A program made the translations under genes and the position numbers. A stretch of DNA of 64,000 nucleotides from Maricaulis maris (GTDB taxonomy: Bacteria > Pseudomonadota > Alphaproteobacteria > Caulobacterales > Maricaulaceae), in the NCBI RefSeq assembly GCF_003634045.1, contig NZ_RBIM01000001.1, positions 434,001-498,000 of the forward strand, written 5' to 3'. A model generated the notes under the pieces. It was not told the origin of the DNA. It ran no database searches and saw only the letters and a program-made list of their open reading frames with translations. The stretch's first letter is position 1. Each line of letters begins with the position of its first letter. This document shows positions 17,259 to 26,826 of this stretch, piece by piece.

Positions 17259-18323
17259 TCAAGCCCCCGCCTGTTTCGCGAACCCCCACGCCGCCTCGGC
17301 CATTGGTTCGACAGCCGCGCCCATCTGTGACGCGGTGGCGTTGGACGCATTGCCCTGCAGGGAGCGGGCATAGACGCCCTGTATGATCGAGGTCAGGCGG
17401 AAAATGTTGTAGGCGAAGTAGAAATCCAGCGCCGGGATGCCCGAGCGGTTGGTGCGCTCGCAATAGGCCTGGGTGTATTGCTCGATCGTCGGGATGCCGA
17501 GCGCGGTGATGTCGACGCCCAGGAGGCCGTTGCGGATCTCCGGCGGCATGACCCAGCCCATCAGCTGATAGGTGAAGTCGGCCAGCGGGTCGCCAAGCGT
17601 TGAGAGTTCCCAGTCCAGGACAGCGATGACGCGCGGCTCGGTGGGATGGAAGACCATGTTGTCGAGGCGATAATCGCCATGCACGACGCTGGTGCGCTCC
17701 TGTTCGGGCGCGGCGGTCGGCAGCCAGTCGATCAGCCGGCCCATCGCGGGAACGGTCGTGGTCTCGGCGGCGCGGTATTGCTTGGTCCAGCGGCCGATCT
17801 GGCGCTCGAAATAATTGCCCGGCTTGCCGTAGTCACCCAGCCCTGCGGCCTCGACATCAATGCCGTGCAGATGGGCCAGCGTGGCGTTCGAGGCATCGTA
17901 AATGGCGCCGCGTTCGGATGTGTCGAGATCGGGCAGGAGCGGATCCCAGAAAATCCGGCCCTCGACGAAATCCATGATGTAGAATTCGGTGCCGACGACC
18001 TCCCGATCCATGCACAGCCCGTGCATGACCGGGGCCGGAAACCCCTGGCCGCCCAGCGCCTTCATCACGCGGAATTCGCGGTCGACGGCATGGGCCGATG
18101 GCAACAGCTTGCCCGGCGGCTTGCGGCGCAGGACATAGGCCTTGCCCGGCGTCACCAGCTTGTAGGTCGGGTTGGACTGGCCGCCCTTGAACTGGCTCAC
18201 CGTCAGCGGACCCTCAAAGCCGCTGACATGGCGCGTCATCCACGCCGCCAGCGCGGCCTCGTCAAAGGCCAGCGCGTCCACAACCGGCTTGGTGCCGGAA
18301 AAACTGTCGTCGATCTCGCTCAT
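17259..18323 (-). CDS. Phosphotransferase family protein (APH fold)
   Basis: A 354-residue kinase-fold protein. The catalytic loop is VVHGDYRLDNMVFHP and the Mg motif is VLDWELSTLGDPLAD, both typical of the aminoglycoside phosphotransferase superfamily. The N-terminal lobe contains QFKGGQSNPTYKL and YVLRRKPPGKLLPSAHAVDRE, the pattern of the ACAD10/ACAD11-like branch that accompanies acyl-CoA dehydrogenases and phosphorylates hydroxyacyl compounds. Antibiotic resistance is not implied. It is coupled to the upstream amidohydrolase, with stop and start sharing one base. Confidence 0.85.
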   Translation of the reverse strand: MSEIDDSFSGTKPVVDALAFDEAALAAWMTRHVSGFEGPLTVSQFKGGQSNPTYKLVTPGKAYVLRRKPPGKLLPSAHAVDREFRVMKALGGQGFPAPVMHGLCMDREVVGTEFYIMDFVEGRIFWDPLLPDLDTSERGAIYDASNATLAHLHGIDVEAAGLGDYGKPGNYFERQIGRWTKQYRAAETTTVPAMGRLIDWLPTAAPEQERTSVVHGDYRLDNMVFHPTEPRVIAVLDWELSTLGDPLADFTYQLMGWVMPPEIRNGLLGVDITALGIPTIEQYTQAYCERTNRSGIPALDFYFAYNIFRLTSIIQGVYARSLQGNASNATASQMGAAVEPMAEAAWGFAKQAGA

Positions 18324-19621
18324 CAGTCCCGGTAAACCTCGCCGCCCTTCATCACGAAACCCATCTCGCGGAGTTCGGAAATGTTCTCCAGCGGATTGCC
18401 GTCGACGGCGATGATGTCGGCGAAACGACCCGCCTGGATGGTGCCGATATCCTGGTCCATCTGCAGATGGCGCGAGGCGTTGATGGTGGCGGTGACAATG
18501 GCTTCCATCGGGGTCAGGCCAGCTTCGACGAGGAGCTCGAATTCGCGGGCATTGAGACCGTGGCGGGAGACGCCGCTATCGGTGCCGAAGGCGATCGTGA
18601 CGCCGCCCTCATGGGCCCGGCGGGCCATCTCCAGCATGACCGGACCGACCTCGCGCGACTTGGCGCGCTGATTGTCGGTCATGAAATCCGCTGTCTCGGC
18701 CAGTTCGGCGACGGTGATACCGGCCAGCACGGTCGGCACCAGATAAGCGCCATTGCGGCGCATCAGGCGGATGCTTTCGCGGTCGAGATAGGTGCCGTGT
18801 TCGATCGAGTTGCCGCCCGCTTCGAGAAAGGAATTGATGCCGGTCACGCCGTGGGCGTGAGCGGTGACGCGGCGGCCCATCATGTGGGCGGCCTCGACAA
18901 TGGCAGCGAGTTCGTCATCGAAGAATTGTTGCTCGACGCCGGCCGCGGTGTCGGACAACACGCCGCCGGTCGCGGTGATCTTGATCACGTCGGCGCCGCC
19001 ACGGATCAGCGTGCGCACCGCTTCGCGGCATTGCGCCACGCCATTGCAGGCGCTCTCGCTGGCGAACATGTGCAGCACGTCGAGCGAGAAGCCGTTGATA
19101 TCGGCATGGCCGCCGGTCGGTGTGACGGCCGAGCCAGCCACGCGCATGCGCGGGCCGGGAACATCACCGGCCGCGATGGCGTCGCGCAGGGCCAGAGACG
19201 CTTCAAAATTGCCGCCCACATCCTGCACGGTGGTGAAGCCGGCCATCAGTGTGGTGCGGGCATTGACCGCCCCGTCAAAGGCGAGATCGGGGGCCGACAT
19301 TGTGAAGGCGTTGAAGCGACGGCCCGGGCCGAGTTCCGATTGCAGATGGACATGGCTGTCGATGAAGCCGGGCATCACATACTCATCGGAGAGATCAATG
19401 ATGGTGGCCCCGTCCGGCGTGACATAGCCGGCTTCAATCCCTTCAATCCGCTCGCCGCGGATCAGGATGGATTGCTCCATCGCCGGGTCTTCGCCCGGCA
19501 CCGCCAGCAGCCAGCCGGCATGGATGACGGTCAGTGCATCATTGCTGTCCTGGGCCATTGCGGCCGGGACGAAGGTGGTCGTGGCGATCAGCGCGATCGC
19601 TGTGAGGGTTGTCTTGAGCAT
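18323..19621 (-). CDS. Exported metal-dependent amidohydrolase (imidazolonepropionase-like)
   Basis: A 432-residue periplasmic hydrolase with a signal peptide (about 1-23, AMAQD). It has the complete fold: N-terminal sandwich, metal motif GFIDSHVHLQ, the candidate carboxylated Lys in VIKITATGGVL, the metal His residues in TAHAHG and EHGTYLD, and the catalytic Asp in FGTDSGV. The C-terminus (AGRFADIIAVDGNPLENI) closes the sandwich. Exported members of this group act on cyclic amides or peptides such as Xaa-Pro dipeptides. It is translationally coupled to the phosphotransferase downstream. Confidence 0.88.
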   Translation of the reverse strand: MLKTTLTAIALIATTTFVPAAMAQDSNDALTVIHAGWLLAVPGEDPAMEQSILIRGERIEGIEAGYVTPDGATIIDLSDEYVMPGFIDSHVHLQSELGPGRRFNAFTMSAPDLAFDGAVNARTTLMAGFTTVQDVGGNFEASLALRDAIAAGDVPGPRMRVAGSAVTPTGGHADINGFSLDVLHMFASESACNGVAQCREAVRTLIRGGADVIKITATGGVLSDTAAGVEQQFFDDELAAIVEAAHMMGRRVTAHAHGVTGINSFLEAGGNSIEHGTYLDRESIRLMRRNGAYLVPTVLAGITVAELAETADFMTDNQRAKSREVGPVMLEMARRAHEGGVTIAFGTDSGVSRHGLNAREFELLVEAGLTPMEAIVTATINASRHLQMDQDIGTIQAGRFADIIAVDGNPLENISELREMGFVMKGGEVYRD

Positions 19622-19704
19622 CAGGTCTGCCTCCCCGCAAACATGTGTTTGCGCAAGAAGATGACGACCCGGCCCGTGATGTCAAACCATGGTCGCGGTT
19701 GGCA

Positions 19705-20982
19705 CTAATGCGTCTTGAGCGCCCGCCAGGCGATGTCGCGGCGGCAGAAGCCTTCCGGCCAGTCGATCTCGTCGATGGCGGCATAGGCCCGGTCGACAGC
19801 ATAGTGGAGGGTTTCGCCCGAGGCCGTGACATTGAGCACGCGGCCGCCATTGGCGGTGCGTTCGCCGTCGGCATTGCGGGCCGTACCGGCTTCGAAGACG
19901 ACCACGCCTTCCATCTTGTTGGCGTCATCGACCCCGCCGATCACGCTGCCCTTCTCATAGGCCTCCGGATAACCATTGGCGGCCATGACGACGGTGATCG
20001 CCGGCTCGGCCGTCCAGCGCAGCGGTGGCATGCCGGCGAGGCCGCCGGTCGCGGTGGCTTCCAGATAGGGCAGGATGTCATCCTCGATCCGCATCATCAG
20101 GACCTGGCATTCCGGGTCGCCGAAGCGGATGTTGAACTCGACGACCTTGGGACCCTCGGGGGTCACCATCAGCCCGGCAAACAGCACGCCCTGGAAAGGC
20201 GAACCTTCAGCCGCAAGGCCATTGGCGACCGGTTCGATGATGGTCTTCATCGCGGTTTCGATCAGCTCCGGCTTGGCAATCGGAGCGGGGGAATAGGCGC
20301 CCATGCCGCCGGTATTCGGTCCGGTGTCGCCTTCGCCGACGCGTTTGTGATCCTGGGCGGCGCCGCAATAAAGCACGGTCTCGCCGTCACACAGGGCGAA
20401 GATCGAAACTTCCTCGCCGGCCATGAATTCCTCGATCACCAGCGTCTTGGACGCCTCGCCGAACTTGCCCGACAGGAAGGCATCAATCTCGTCTTCGGCT
20501 TCGCCGCGGTCGGACACAATGACCACACCCTTGCCGGCGGCCAGACCGTCGGCCTTGAGCACATAGGGCGGTTCGAACTGGTCCAGGAAGGCCTTGGCCT
20601 CACCGGCATTGGAGAAGGTGCCATAACGCGCCGAGGGCACATTGTGGCGGGCGTAGAAATCCTTGGCGAAGGCCTTGGAGGCTTCCAGGCGCGAGGCCAG
20701 TTTTGACGGGCCGAACGTATTGATCCCGGCCTGGCGTAGCTGGTCGGCCAAACCGTCGCAGAGCGGGTTTTCCGGCCCGATGACGACCAGATCGACGGCT
20801 TCAGCGCGGGCCAGGTCAACCAGGCCATCCAGGTCGGACACCGGAATATCGTGGCAGGTGGCGAGTTCGCTGATGGCGGCGCTGCCAGGGGCTGCGAGAA
20901 TCGCGGAGATCACCGGGCTTTGCGCTATTTTCCACACCAGGGCGTGCTCGCGCCCGCCTGATCCGACAACCAGAACCTTCAT
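19705..20982 (-). CDS. purD: Phosphoribosylamine-glycine ligase
   Basis: A 425-residue ATP-grasp enzyme that joins glycine to 5-phosphoribosylamine in purine synthesis. The N-terminus MKVLVVGSGGREHALVWKI and the ATP-grasp elements KADGLAAGKGVVI and the conserved GVLFAGLM and EFNIRFGDPECQ motifs are diagnostic. Length is normal. It is transcribed away from xseA, with 128 bases between the two starts. Confidence 0.97.
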   Translation of the reverse strand: MKVLVVGSGGREHALVWKIAQSPVISAILAAPGSAAISELATCHDIPVSDLDGLVDLARAEAVDLVVIGPENPLCDGLADQLRQAGINTFGPSKLASRLEASKAFAKDFYARHNVPSARYGTFSNAGEAKAFLDQFEPPYVLKADGLAAGKGVVIVSDRGEAEDEIDAFLSGKFGEASKTLVIEEFMAGEEVSIFALCDGETVLYCGAAQDHKRVGEGDTGPNTGGMGAYSPAPIAKPELIETAMKTIIEPVANGLAAEGSPFQGVLFAGLMVTPEGPKVVEFNIRFGDPECQVLMMRIEDDILPYLEATATGGLAGMPPLRWTAEPAITVVMAANGYPEAYEKGSVIGGVDDANKMEGVVVFEAGTARNADGERTANGGRVLNVTASGETLHYAVDRAYAAIDEIDWPEGFCRRDIAWRALKTH

Positions 20983-21110
20983 CTGACCCTCAATGCGTCT
21001 GTGGCAACTCTTTCCGCGCCCTGCCTAGCGCAATCGCCGGACAATCGCGAGTCCGCCCGACGGTATCCGGGGCGTTGCGATGGCCGACAATCCAATTTAC
21101 CAGATGAAGC

Positions 21111-22568
21111 ATGAATACGCCCACGGGAAACATCCACGAGTTCACGGTGTCCGAGCTTGCCGGCTCGCTCAAGCGCACGGTCGAGGATGCCTTTGGCCAT
21201 GTCCGCGTGCGCGGTGAGCTGGGCCGGGTTGTCGTGGCCAAGTCCGGCCATGTCTATTTCGACGTCAAGGATGACAAGGCGGTCATTGCCTCGATCGCCT
21301 GGAAGGGGACGGCCCAGCGTTTCCGCTTCCGTCCGGAAGAGGGGCTGGAAGTGGTCATCGAAGGCCGGCTCTCGACCTATCCCGGCCGGTCGCAATACCA
21401 GCTGATTGTTGAAAGCATGGAACCGGCCGGTGCCGGGGCGCTGATGGCGCTGTTGGAGGAGCGCAAGAAAAAGCTCGCGGCGGAAGGCCTGTTCGACACA
21501 GGCCGCAAAAGGCTCATCCCCTTCCTGCCGACCACGATCGGGGTCGTCACCTCGCCCACCGGCGCCGTTATCCGCGATATCCTGCACCGGCTGCAGGACC
21601 GCTTTCCGCGACATGTCCTGTTATGGCCGGTCCTGGTTCAGGGCGACGCGGCCGCCGCCCAGATTGCCGATGCAATCCGCGGCTTCAACGCCCTGCCCGT
21701 CGGCGGAGTCGTGCCGCGTCCGGACGTGCTGATCGTCGCGCGGGGCGGTGGCTCGATCGAGGATTTGTGGGCCTTCAACGAAGAGGTGGTGGTCCGCGCT
21801 GCTGCCGAGAGCGAGATCCCGTTGATCTCCGCCGTCGGCCACGAGACCGACACGACGCTGATTGATTTCGCCTCTGACCGTCGCGCCCCGACCCCAACCG
21901 GGGCCGCCGAGATGGCGGTGCCGGTGCGGGCCGAGCTGAAGGCCGATATCCACCAACTCGGCGGACGCCTGGTGGCGGCCCTGTCGCGCCATATCGAGCG
22001 TCGTCGGACTGAATTGAGATCGGCGGCCCGCGCCATGCCGCGGCCAGCGGCGCTAATGGCGCTGAAACGCCAGCGTTTTGACATGGTCGCCGACAAGCTC
22101 GACCCGGCCCTGCTGAACCACGCCGCTGAGAAACGCGGCCGGCTCCTCGTCCTCGCAGCCGGCCTGAAACCGGCCGCGCTCAGCCGTGACCTGCGCCAGA
22201 AACGTGATTTGCTGGCCGAGCGCTCGGCGCGGTTGATGCCGGCGGCCGACCGGGTACGTCGCGACCGCAAGCGTGATCTCGCCAATTGGGCCGCGCGATT
22301 GGAGGCCCTGTCACACCAATCCGTGCTCAAACGCGGCTTCGTGCTGGTGCGCGACCGGGCCGGCAAGCTGGTCCGCTCGGGTGCGTCCCTGATCGAAGGC
22401 GCAGGGGTTGATCTTGTTTTTGCTGATGGCGACCGTGCTGCCCGGATCGAGGGTGGCCGGAAGGCGCCGAAACGAGCACCGGAAACGCCGCAGCCTGTCC
22501 GCAAGGCCAAGCCCAAAGCCAAGCCGCGCGGCAAGCCGGAAGCGGACGGCCAGGGCAAGCTTTTCTGA
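21111..22568 (+). CDS. xseA: Exodeoxyribonuclease VII large subunit
   Basis: A 485-residue subunit of ExoVII, which degrades single-stranded DNA. The N-terminal OB fold begins [20 protein letters not shown] with VRVRGELG. The catalytic domain contains [33 protein letters not shown] and [17 protein letters not shown], including the conserved metal acids. A long basic coiled region follows, ending in a Lys/Pro/Arg-rich tail. xseB is not in the window. Confidence 0.96.
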   Translation: MNTPTGNIHEFTVSELAGSLKRTVEDAFGHVRVRGELGRVVVAKSGHVYFDVKDDKAVIASIAWKGTAQRFRFRPEEGLEVVIEGRLSTYPGRSQYQLIVESMEPAGAGALMALLEERKKKLAAEGLFDTGRKRLIPFLPTTIGVVTSPTGAVIRDILHRLQDRFPRHVLLWPVLVQGDAAAAQIADAIRGFNALPVGGVVPRPDVLIVARGGGSIEDLWAFNEEVVVRAAAESEIPLISAVGHETDTTLIDFASDRRAPTPTGAAEMAVPVRAELKADIHQLGGRLVAALSRHIERRRTELRSAARAMPRPAALMALKRQRFDMVADKLDPALLNHAAEKRGRLLVLAAGLKPAALSRDLRQKRDLLAERSARLMPAADRVRRDRKRDLANWAARLEALSHQSVLKRGFVLVRDRAGKLVRSGASLIEGAGVDLVFADGDRAARIEGGRKAPKRAPETPQPVRKAKPKAKPRGKPEADGQGKLF

Positions 22569-22617
22569 TGCGGCACAGCCCTCCCGCTCGCCCGCAAACC
22601 CTGCTAGAGACAGTTCC

Positions 22618-22848
22618 ATGAGTGATTTCAGTTTCGACAAAGACTTCCAGGGCGAAGCCATTCTCGAGTTTGGCGACAGCGACTTCATCATCCTGAAGGC
22701 GGGCAGTTTCGTGCGTTGCGCCGTGACCGGTGACCCGATCCAGCTCGACCAGCTGCGCTATTGGAATGTTGATGAGCAGGAAGCCTATCGCGATGTACTG
22801 ATCGCCAAGCAGCGCTGGATCGAGCTGAACACGGAGCCGGGCAAATGA
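22618..22848 (+). CDS. DUF2093 family protein
   Basis: A 76-residue protein. The core FIILKAGSFVRCAVTGDPI followed by LRYWNVDEQEAYRD is the signature of DUF2093, found next to xseA in many alphaproteobacteria. The CAVTG motif resembles a single zinc-ribbon half. Function is unknown. ATG at 22618 is 49 bases after xseA, and the stop overlaps the next start (ATGA). Confidence 0.85.
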   Translation: MSDFSFDKDFQGEAILEFGDSDFIILKAGSFVRCAVTGDPIQLDQLRYWNVDEQEAYRDVLIAKQRWIELNTEPGK

Positions 22849-23756
22849 TCGCTCTCGCCGTCGCCCTTGCCCTGCAATCCACGACGGCCTTCGTCGATGG
22901 CCAGTTCGATCCCATTGCCGAGCTGATTGCCCAGAACGCACCGGAGGCGCGGGAAGCCTCCGCGCCTGCGCCCACGGGCTGTCGTGGACAGTATGAGCAG
23001 GGCGCTCTGATCATCTGCCGGTTCGAACCGGGCACGCGACTGGATCTGGGTGAGAGTGTGGCCGTCGCTGACGCGCAGGGCTTCGCGGTACTCGGAATTC
23101 CGCGCAATGCGCCTGAGGAAATGCTTTTCGAGATGTCGACGGTCAATGTCGTCAACAGTACCAACCAGATCGACGAGACCCAGATCTTGTTCATCGCCCA
23201 GCGCGAATACAATCTCCAGCATGTTGACGGCGTGCCGCAGACGACCGTGACGCCGGCCCCGTCCACCCTGCCGCGGCGCCAGCGCGAATACGCGCAGAAA
23301 CAAGCCGCCTTCAACTCGGTCTGGGACGGGCAGGGCTTTTTGGACGGTTTCATCAGTCCCGCCGAGGGTATCACCACTGGCGTCTATGGTTCGGCGCGGG
23401 TCTACAATAACGGCCATGAGGGCAGCCCGCATTGGGGGCTGGACTGGGCCAATGAGGTCGGTACCCCGGTTTACGCGCCCGCTGGCGGCTTGGTCACCCT
23501 GGCCGAGCCGGACATGTATTACGAAGGCGGACTGATCTTCATCGATCACGGCCAGGGCCTGGTCTCGGCCTTCTTGCACCTGTCCGGTGTCGAAGTCTCC
23601 GAGGGCGATATCGTCGAACAGGGCCAGCTGATCGGCGCCATGGGTGCCGGCGGACGGGCCACCGGCTCACACCTCGATTGGCGGGTGAAGCTGCGCAACC
23701 AGTTTTATGTCGACCCGCAGAGCCTGCTGGATCTCGACCTGAGCGAACTGCGTTAG
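22845..23756 (+). CDS. M23 family metallopeptidase
   Basis: A 303-residue predicted periplasmic peptidoglycan hydrolase. A short hydrophobic start (MIALAVALALQS) acts as signal or anchor. The M23 domain (about residues 170-295) has HWGLDWANEVGTPVYAPAGG with the zinc His and Asp, and FLHLS followed by GSHLDWRVKL with the later histidines, so the metal site looks complete. The region from about 60 to 150 is unassigned beta-rich sequence. The start overlaps the DUF2093 gene. A palindromic element follows the stop. Confidence 0.87.
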   Translation: MIALAVALALQSTTAFVDGQFDPIAELIAQNAPEAREASAPAPTGCRGQYEQGALIICRFEPGTRLDLGESVAVADAQGFAVLGIPRNAPEEMLFEMSTVNVVNSTNQIDETQILFIAQREYNLQHVDGVPQTTVTPAPSTLPRRQREYAQKQAAFNSVWDGQGFLDGFISPAEGITTGVYGSARVYNNGHEGSPHWGLDWANEVGTPVYAPAGGLVTLAEPDMYYEGGLIFIDHGQGLVSAFLHLSGVEVSEGDIVEQGQLIGAMGAGGRATGSHLDWRVKLRNQFYVDPQSLLDLDLSELR

Positions 23757-23869
23757 GCTGGCGGCTTAGCGCCTGTTTTCCGTTTTCTGGGGAAGATTCC
23801 GAATTTCCCATTCGATGTGCCGGCCTCCGGTTGAACTCGTCGCGAACTGAGCGCCGCGCGCGCAATGAG

Positions 23870-23999
23870 CCATAAACCGCTTGTCAGCCAGCAGGCCGTA
23901 TCCGTTTCTTCAGCTCAAGGGTGAAACCGCGCAGCGGCCGCCCTGCGGCCCTTGACCTGAAGAAACGGATACGGCGGTCTCTCGGCAAGCGGTCTATGG
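23870..23999. repeat. Nested double-stem element, copy A
   Basis: An outer 14-bp stem (23870-23883 with 23986-23999, one mismatch), 10-11 unpaired bases on each side, an inner 27-bp stem (23895-23921 with 23949-23975, a single C-C mismatch) and a 27-base loop. GC-rich pairing extends further out (23851-23864 with 24007-24020). The same architecture recurs at 47406-47538 and 50770-50900 with different stem sequences. It lies in the 407-base gap after the M23 gene; no protein gene fits here. Confidence 0.85.
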
Positions 24000-24163
24000 G
24001 TGGGTATGCGCCGGCGGCGCTGACGCTTTGGGGTACCATTGTGTCTGCTGCGGGTTTTCAGCGCCGTAAAACGGTGTGTGTCCCTATCAACTGGATCGGG
24101 AAACGGATGGACTCCCGCCCACACCCTGTGGACAATCCTGTCAGCGCCTCGGGAGACAGAGTG

Positions 24164-24820
24164 ATGATGTTGCAATGGACACGACGCTTGCTGGCGGCAC
24201 TGGCGATGGCCGGCTTGACGACCTCGGTCAGTCTCGCCCAATCGCCCGAGGCCGGTGACGCTCTGCTTGCTGCAGACCGGATACCGCAACCCGCATCCAG
24301 CTGGTCCGCCGTCAGGCTTGATGCCGATGGCCATTCCCGTCCTGCGCGGGGGCTGGCGGACGGCACGCTGTCCCTTGGTGCAGACGAACACGGTGTGGAG
24401 GCGCTTTACCGGCCCGCCGATGGGCACGTCTATGAGCGCGATCTGGGGAACCCGGATTATGCCGTCATGGAACCGGCGCCGCGCCGCCCGATCTATCTGG
24501 ACCGCGAGCACCTGCGTTATCTGGACGTTCACGTCACGGCCGTCTCAGCGGACAGGTGGCAGGGTGAAGCGGTCGAGCGCCTGCAATTGGAAAGCCGGCA
24601 TTCGATGACGCCGGAGGCCTTGTCGGGCGAGGTGGTGGTTACCGGCGACGGAATCATCGTCGCCGCGGACTTGAGTGGGACCTATGCGCCGGAAGGCCAG
24701 GATGATTGGCACGGATGGCGGGGCTCCTACCGGCTGGCCGACTTGGAGCGCGGTGTCGATCACGACCCTTACCTGTTCGACTGGCCCGAAACCGTCGCCC
24801 ACCTCAACGCGCCGGGTTAG
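24164..24820 (+). CDS. Exported protein of unknown function
   Basis: A 218-residue protein with a signal peptide (about 1-24, cleaved near SLAQS). The mature part is acidic, with many Asp, Glu and Trp residues, and no domain I recognise. ATG at 24164 is preferred because GGGAG lies eight bases upstream and the signal peptide starts there; the open frame continues upstream to 23921 but crosses the palindromic element. It is convergent with the acyltransferase gene. Confidence 0.6.
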   Translation: MMLQWTRRLLAALAMAGLTTSVSLAQSPEAGDALLAADRIPQPASSWSAVRLDADGHSRPARGLADGTLSLGADEHGVEALYRPADGHVYERDLGNPDYAVMEPAPRRPIYLDREHLRYLDVHVTAVSADRWQGEAVERLQLESRHSMTPEALSGEVVVTGDGIIVAADLSGTYAPEGQDDWHGWRGSYRLADLERGVDHDPYLFDWPETVAHLNAPG

Positions 24821-24879
24821 GAAAGGGCTTTGATCTTGGCCGGTGGTGCCGTTGCCGCCCGCGGTAAGTAGCGCCGTTT

Positions 24880-25803
24880 TTAGTCTGACTTGTAGACCGA
24901 CTTGGCCCAGCGGCGATGGACCCAGAACCATTGCTCGGGGGCCTGACGGATTTCGCTTTCCACCCATTGATTGATCCGCGTCACCGTCTCGATGATGGCG
25001 GCGGACTTGTCTGGATTGGTGGAGATTTCGATCGGGTCGTGGACTTCCACCCGGAAGCGGGCGCCGCCCATGCGCCGAATTGAAAGGGGCAGGATCGGGC
25101 AGCCATGGCGCATGGCCAGACGGGTCGGTCCCGGTGCGGTCATCGAGGGCTGGCCGAAGAAAGGCGCTTCGACGCCGTCATTCATCTTCTGGTCGTTCAT
25201 CAGCGCCACCGACTCGCCAGCCTTCAACGCCTGCATCAGCGCCTTGGCACCGTCGCCGCCCTTGGCGGTCAAGGTCTTGACGCCATAGCCGACGCGCATG
25301 TCGGTGATACGGCGGTCGATCAGCGGGTTGTTGGCGGGGCGGTAGGTGATGTGACAGGGCAGGCCGGTCTGGCTGATGGCTGCGGCCCCGATCTCCCAGT
25401 TCGAGTGGTGCATCGAGATGATGACCGCCGGCTTGCCGGCATCACGCAGTTTTTCGAACTTCTCGCGGCCGATGAACTCGACCCGCTCATTGAATTCCGG
25501 CCCGGCGAACACGCCCAGATGCGGCATCTCGCCGGCCAAGCGTCCGAAATTTTCCCACATGCCGCCGAGCAGTCGTTCGATTTCCGGCGCGGCGGCTTCG
25601 GGGAAGCAGCGCTGCATGTTGATGCGGGCGACCTTGTGCACGGGCATCAACGGGCCAAGCTTGCGCAGAAGCTCGCCGGCCGCGTCAGAGGCCTTGTCGA
25701 TGCCCTTGATCTTGTACCAGCCGGCATAGGCATCCCAAGCAGCGGCTTCGAACCGCCAGCCGATCCGTGTCAGCGTCGAGGCATTGCGTTGGGCATCTAT
25801 CAT
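24880..25803 (-). CDS. Lipid A biosynthesis acyltransferase (LpxL/HtrB family)
   Basis: A 307-residue inner membrane acyltransferase adding a secondary acyl chain to Kdo-lipid A or its precursor. The HxxxxE catalytic motif is MHHSNWEIG near residue 130. RINMQRCFPEA and LMNDQKMNDGVEAPFFGQPSMT are family signatures, and WFWVHRRWA near the C-terminus is typical. It is the last gene of the unit DUF374 acyltransferase - waaA - lpxK - this gene. Confidence 0.9.
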   Translation of the reverse strand: MIDAQRNASTLTRIGWRFEAAAWDAYAGWYKIKGIDKASDAAGELLRKLGPLMPVHKVARINMQRCFPEAAAPEIERLLGGMWENFGRLAGEMPHLGVFAGPEFNERVEFIGREKFEKLRDAGKPAVIISMHHSNWEIGAAAISQTGLPCHITYRPANNPLIDRRITDMRVGYGVKTLTAKGGDGAKALMQALKAGESVALMNDQKMNDGVEAPFFGQPSMTAPGPTRLAMRHGCPILPLSIRRMGGARFRVEVHDPIEISTNPDKSAAIIETVTRINQWVESEIRQAPEQWFWVHRRWAKSVYKSD

Positions 25804-25812
25804 TGTTCGGAT

Positions 25813-26826
25813 TTAACCAGCGTTGGCGGCGCCGTCCACGATGTCGCGCAACAGGCCGTCCAGGGCGCCGGGATTGGCGAAGACCGCTCGCACCGGCCAA
25901 GCGGTCACCCGCGCGCGGATATCCGGTGGCAGGCGGACCCAATCTTTCTCGGTCGTCACCAGCTGCGCGTCATGGGCGGAGGCGAGGGCATCAAGATGGC
26001 GTATATCGCCCGCCGTGAAGCTGTGATGGTCACCATAGACGGCAACCTCACCCAGATCGCCGCCGGCCGCTTGCAGGGCGTCGAAGAATTTTTGCGGACG
26101 GCCGATGCCGGCAAAGGCGACGAGCTTGCCCGGTGGTGGCGGCGCGACCGGTTCCAGCCAAGCGTGGAAGGCGGGAATTTCCAGGTCGGCGAGGCCGAGG
26201 CCTGCCCAGTCGGGTTGGCTGTCTTCATCCGGCATCATCACGATCACCGCATCGGCGCGGGCCAACCCCGCCTTGACCGGTTCGCGCAGCGGGCCTGCCG
26301 GGAAGATCGTGCCCGGGCCCCAGCCGGTCACGCCGTCGACGACGATGATCGAGCAATCCTTGGCGAGGTCGGGGTTCTGGTGACCATCATCCATCAGCAC
26401 AAGGTCGATACCGCCCGCCGCATCAATGGCCTGGCCGCCGGCAGCCCGGTCGCGGGCAATCCAGGCCTGGCCCGAACTGGCGAGGAGCAGGGGTTCATCA
26501 CCGACATCGGCGGCGGCGTGTTGATCGGGATCGACCTGCAGCGGACCCGCCTCGGCCCCGCCATAGCCGCGCGAGAGCGAGACAGTGGTGATGTCCATGG
26601 CAGCGAGGCGTTGCATCAGGGTCTGGGTGACCGGCGTCTTGCCCGTGCCACCGACAGTGAGATTGCCGATACAGACCACTTTCGGCCTAATGCGGACCGG
26701 TGTCGCCCGGCGGATGCGACGAGCGACGGCCCAAGCATAAAGCCAGCCCAGCGGTGACAGCAGGGCACGCGCCAAGGCGCCCGAGCCGCGTCCCCCGTCG
26801 GTGCGCCAGAAAGCCGGTTCCTTCAT
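25813..26826 (-). CDS. lpxK: Tetraacyldisaccharide 4'-kinase
   Basis: A 337-residue inner membrane kinase that phosphorylates the 4' position of the lipid A disaccharide. The P-loop is GNLTVGGTGKTPVT, followed by SRGYGG and VLMDDGHQNP, the expected LpxK motifs. An N-terminal hydrophobic helix (GWLYAWAVARRIR) anchors it. Start and stop overlap those of waaA by four bases. Confidence 0.95.
   Translation of the reverse strand: MKEPAFWRTDGGRGSGALARALLSPLGWLYAWAVARRIRRATPVRIRPKVVCIGNLTVGGTGKTPVTQTLMQRLAAMDITTVSLSRGYGGAEAGPLQVDPDQHAAADVGDEPLLLASSGQAWIARDRAAGGQAIDAAGGIDLVLMDDGHQNPDLAKDCSIIVVDGVTGWGPGTIFPAGPLREPVKAGLARADAVIVMMPDEDSQPDWAGLGLADLEIPAFHAWLEPVAPPPPGKLVAFAGIGRPQKFFDALQAAGGDLGEVAVYGDHHSFTAGDIRHLDALASAHDAQLVTTEKDWVRLPPDIRARVTAWPVRAVFANPGALDGLLRDIVDGAANAG

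Noticed and set aside
17259-18323. Aminoglycoside resistance gene
   Set aside because: The APH fold is present, but the sequence belongs to the ACAD10/11-like branch and is coupled to an amidohydrolase, so a resistance role is not supported.
25105-26757. 550-codon plus-strand frame over lpxK and the LpxL-type gene
   Set aside because: Both minus-strand genes carry diagnostic motifs; the plus frame has none.
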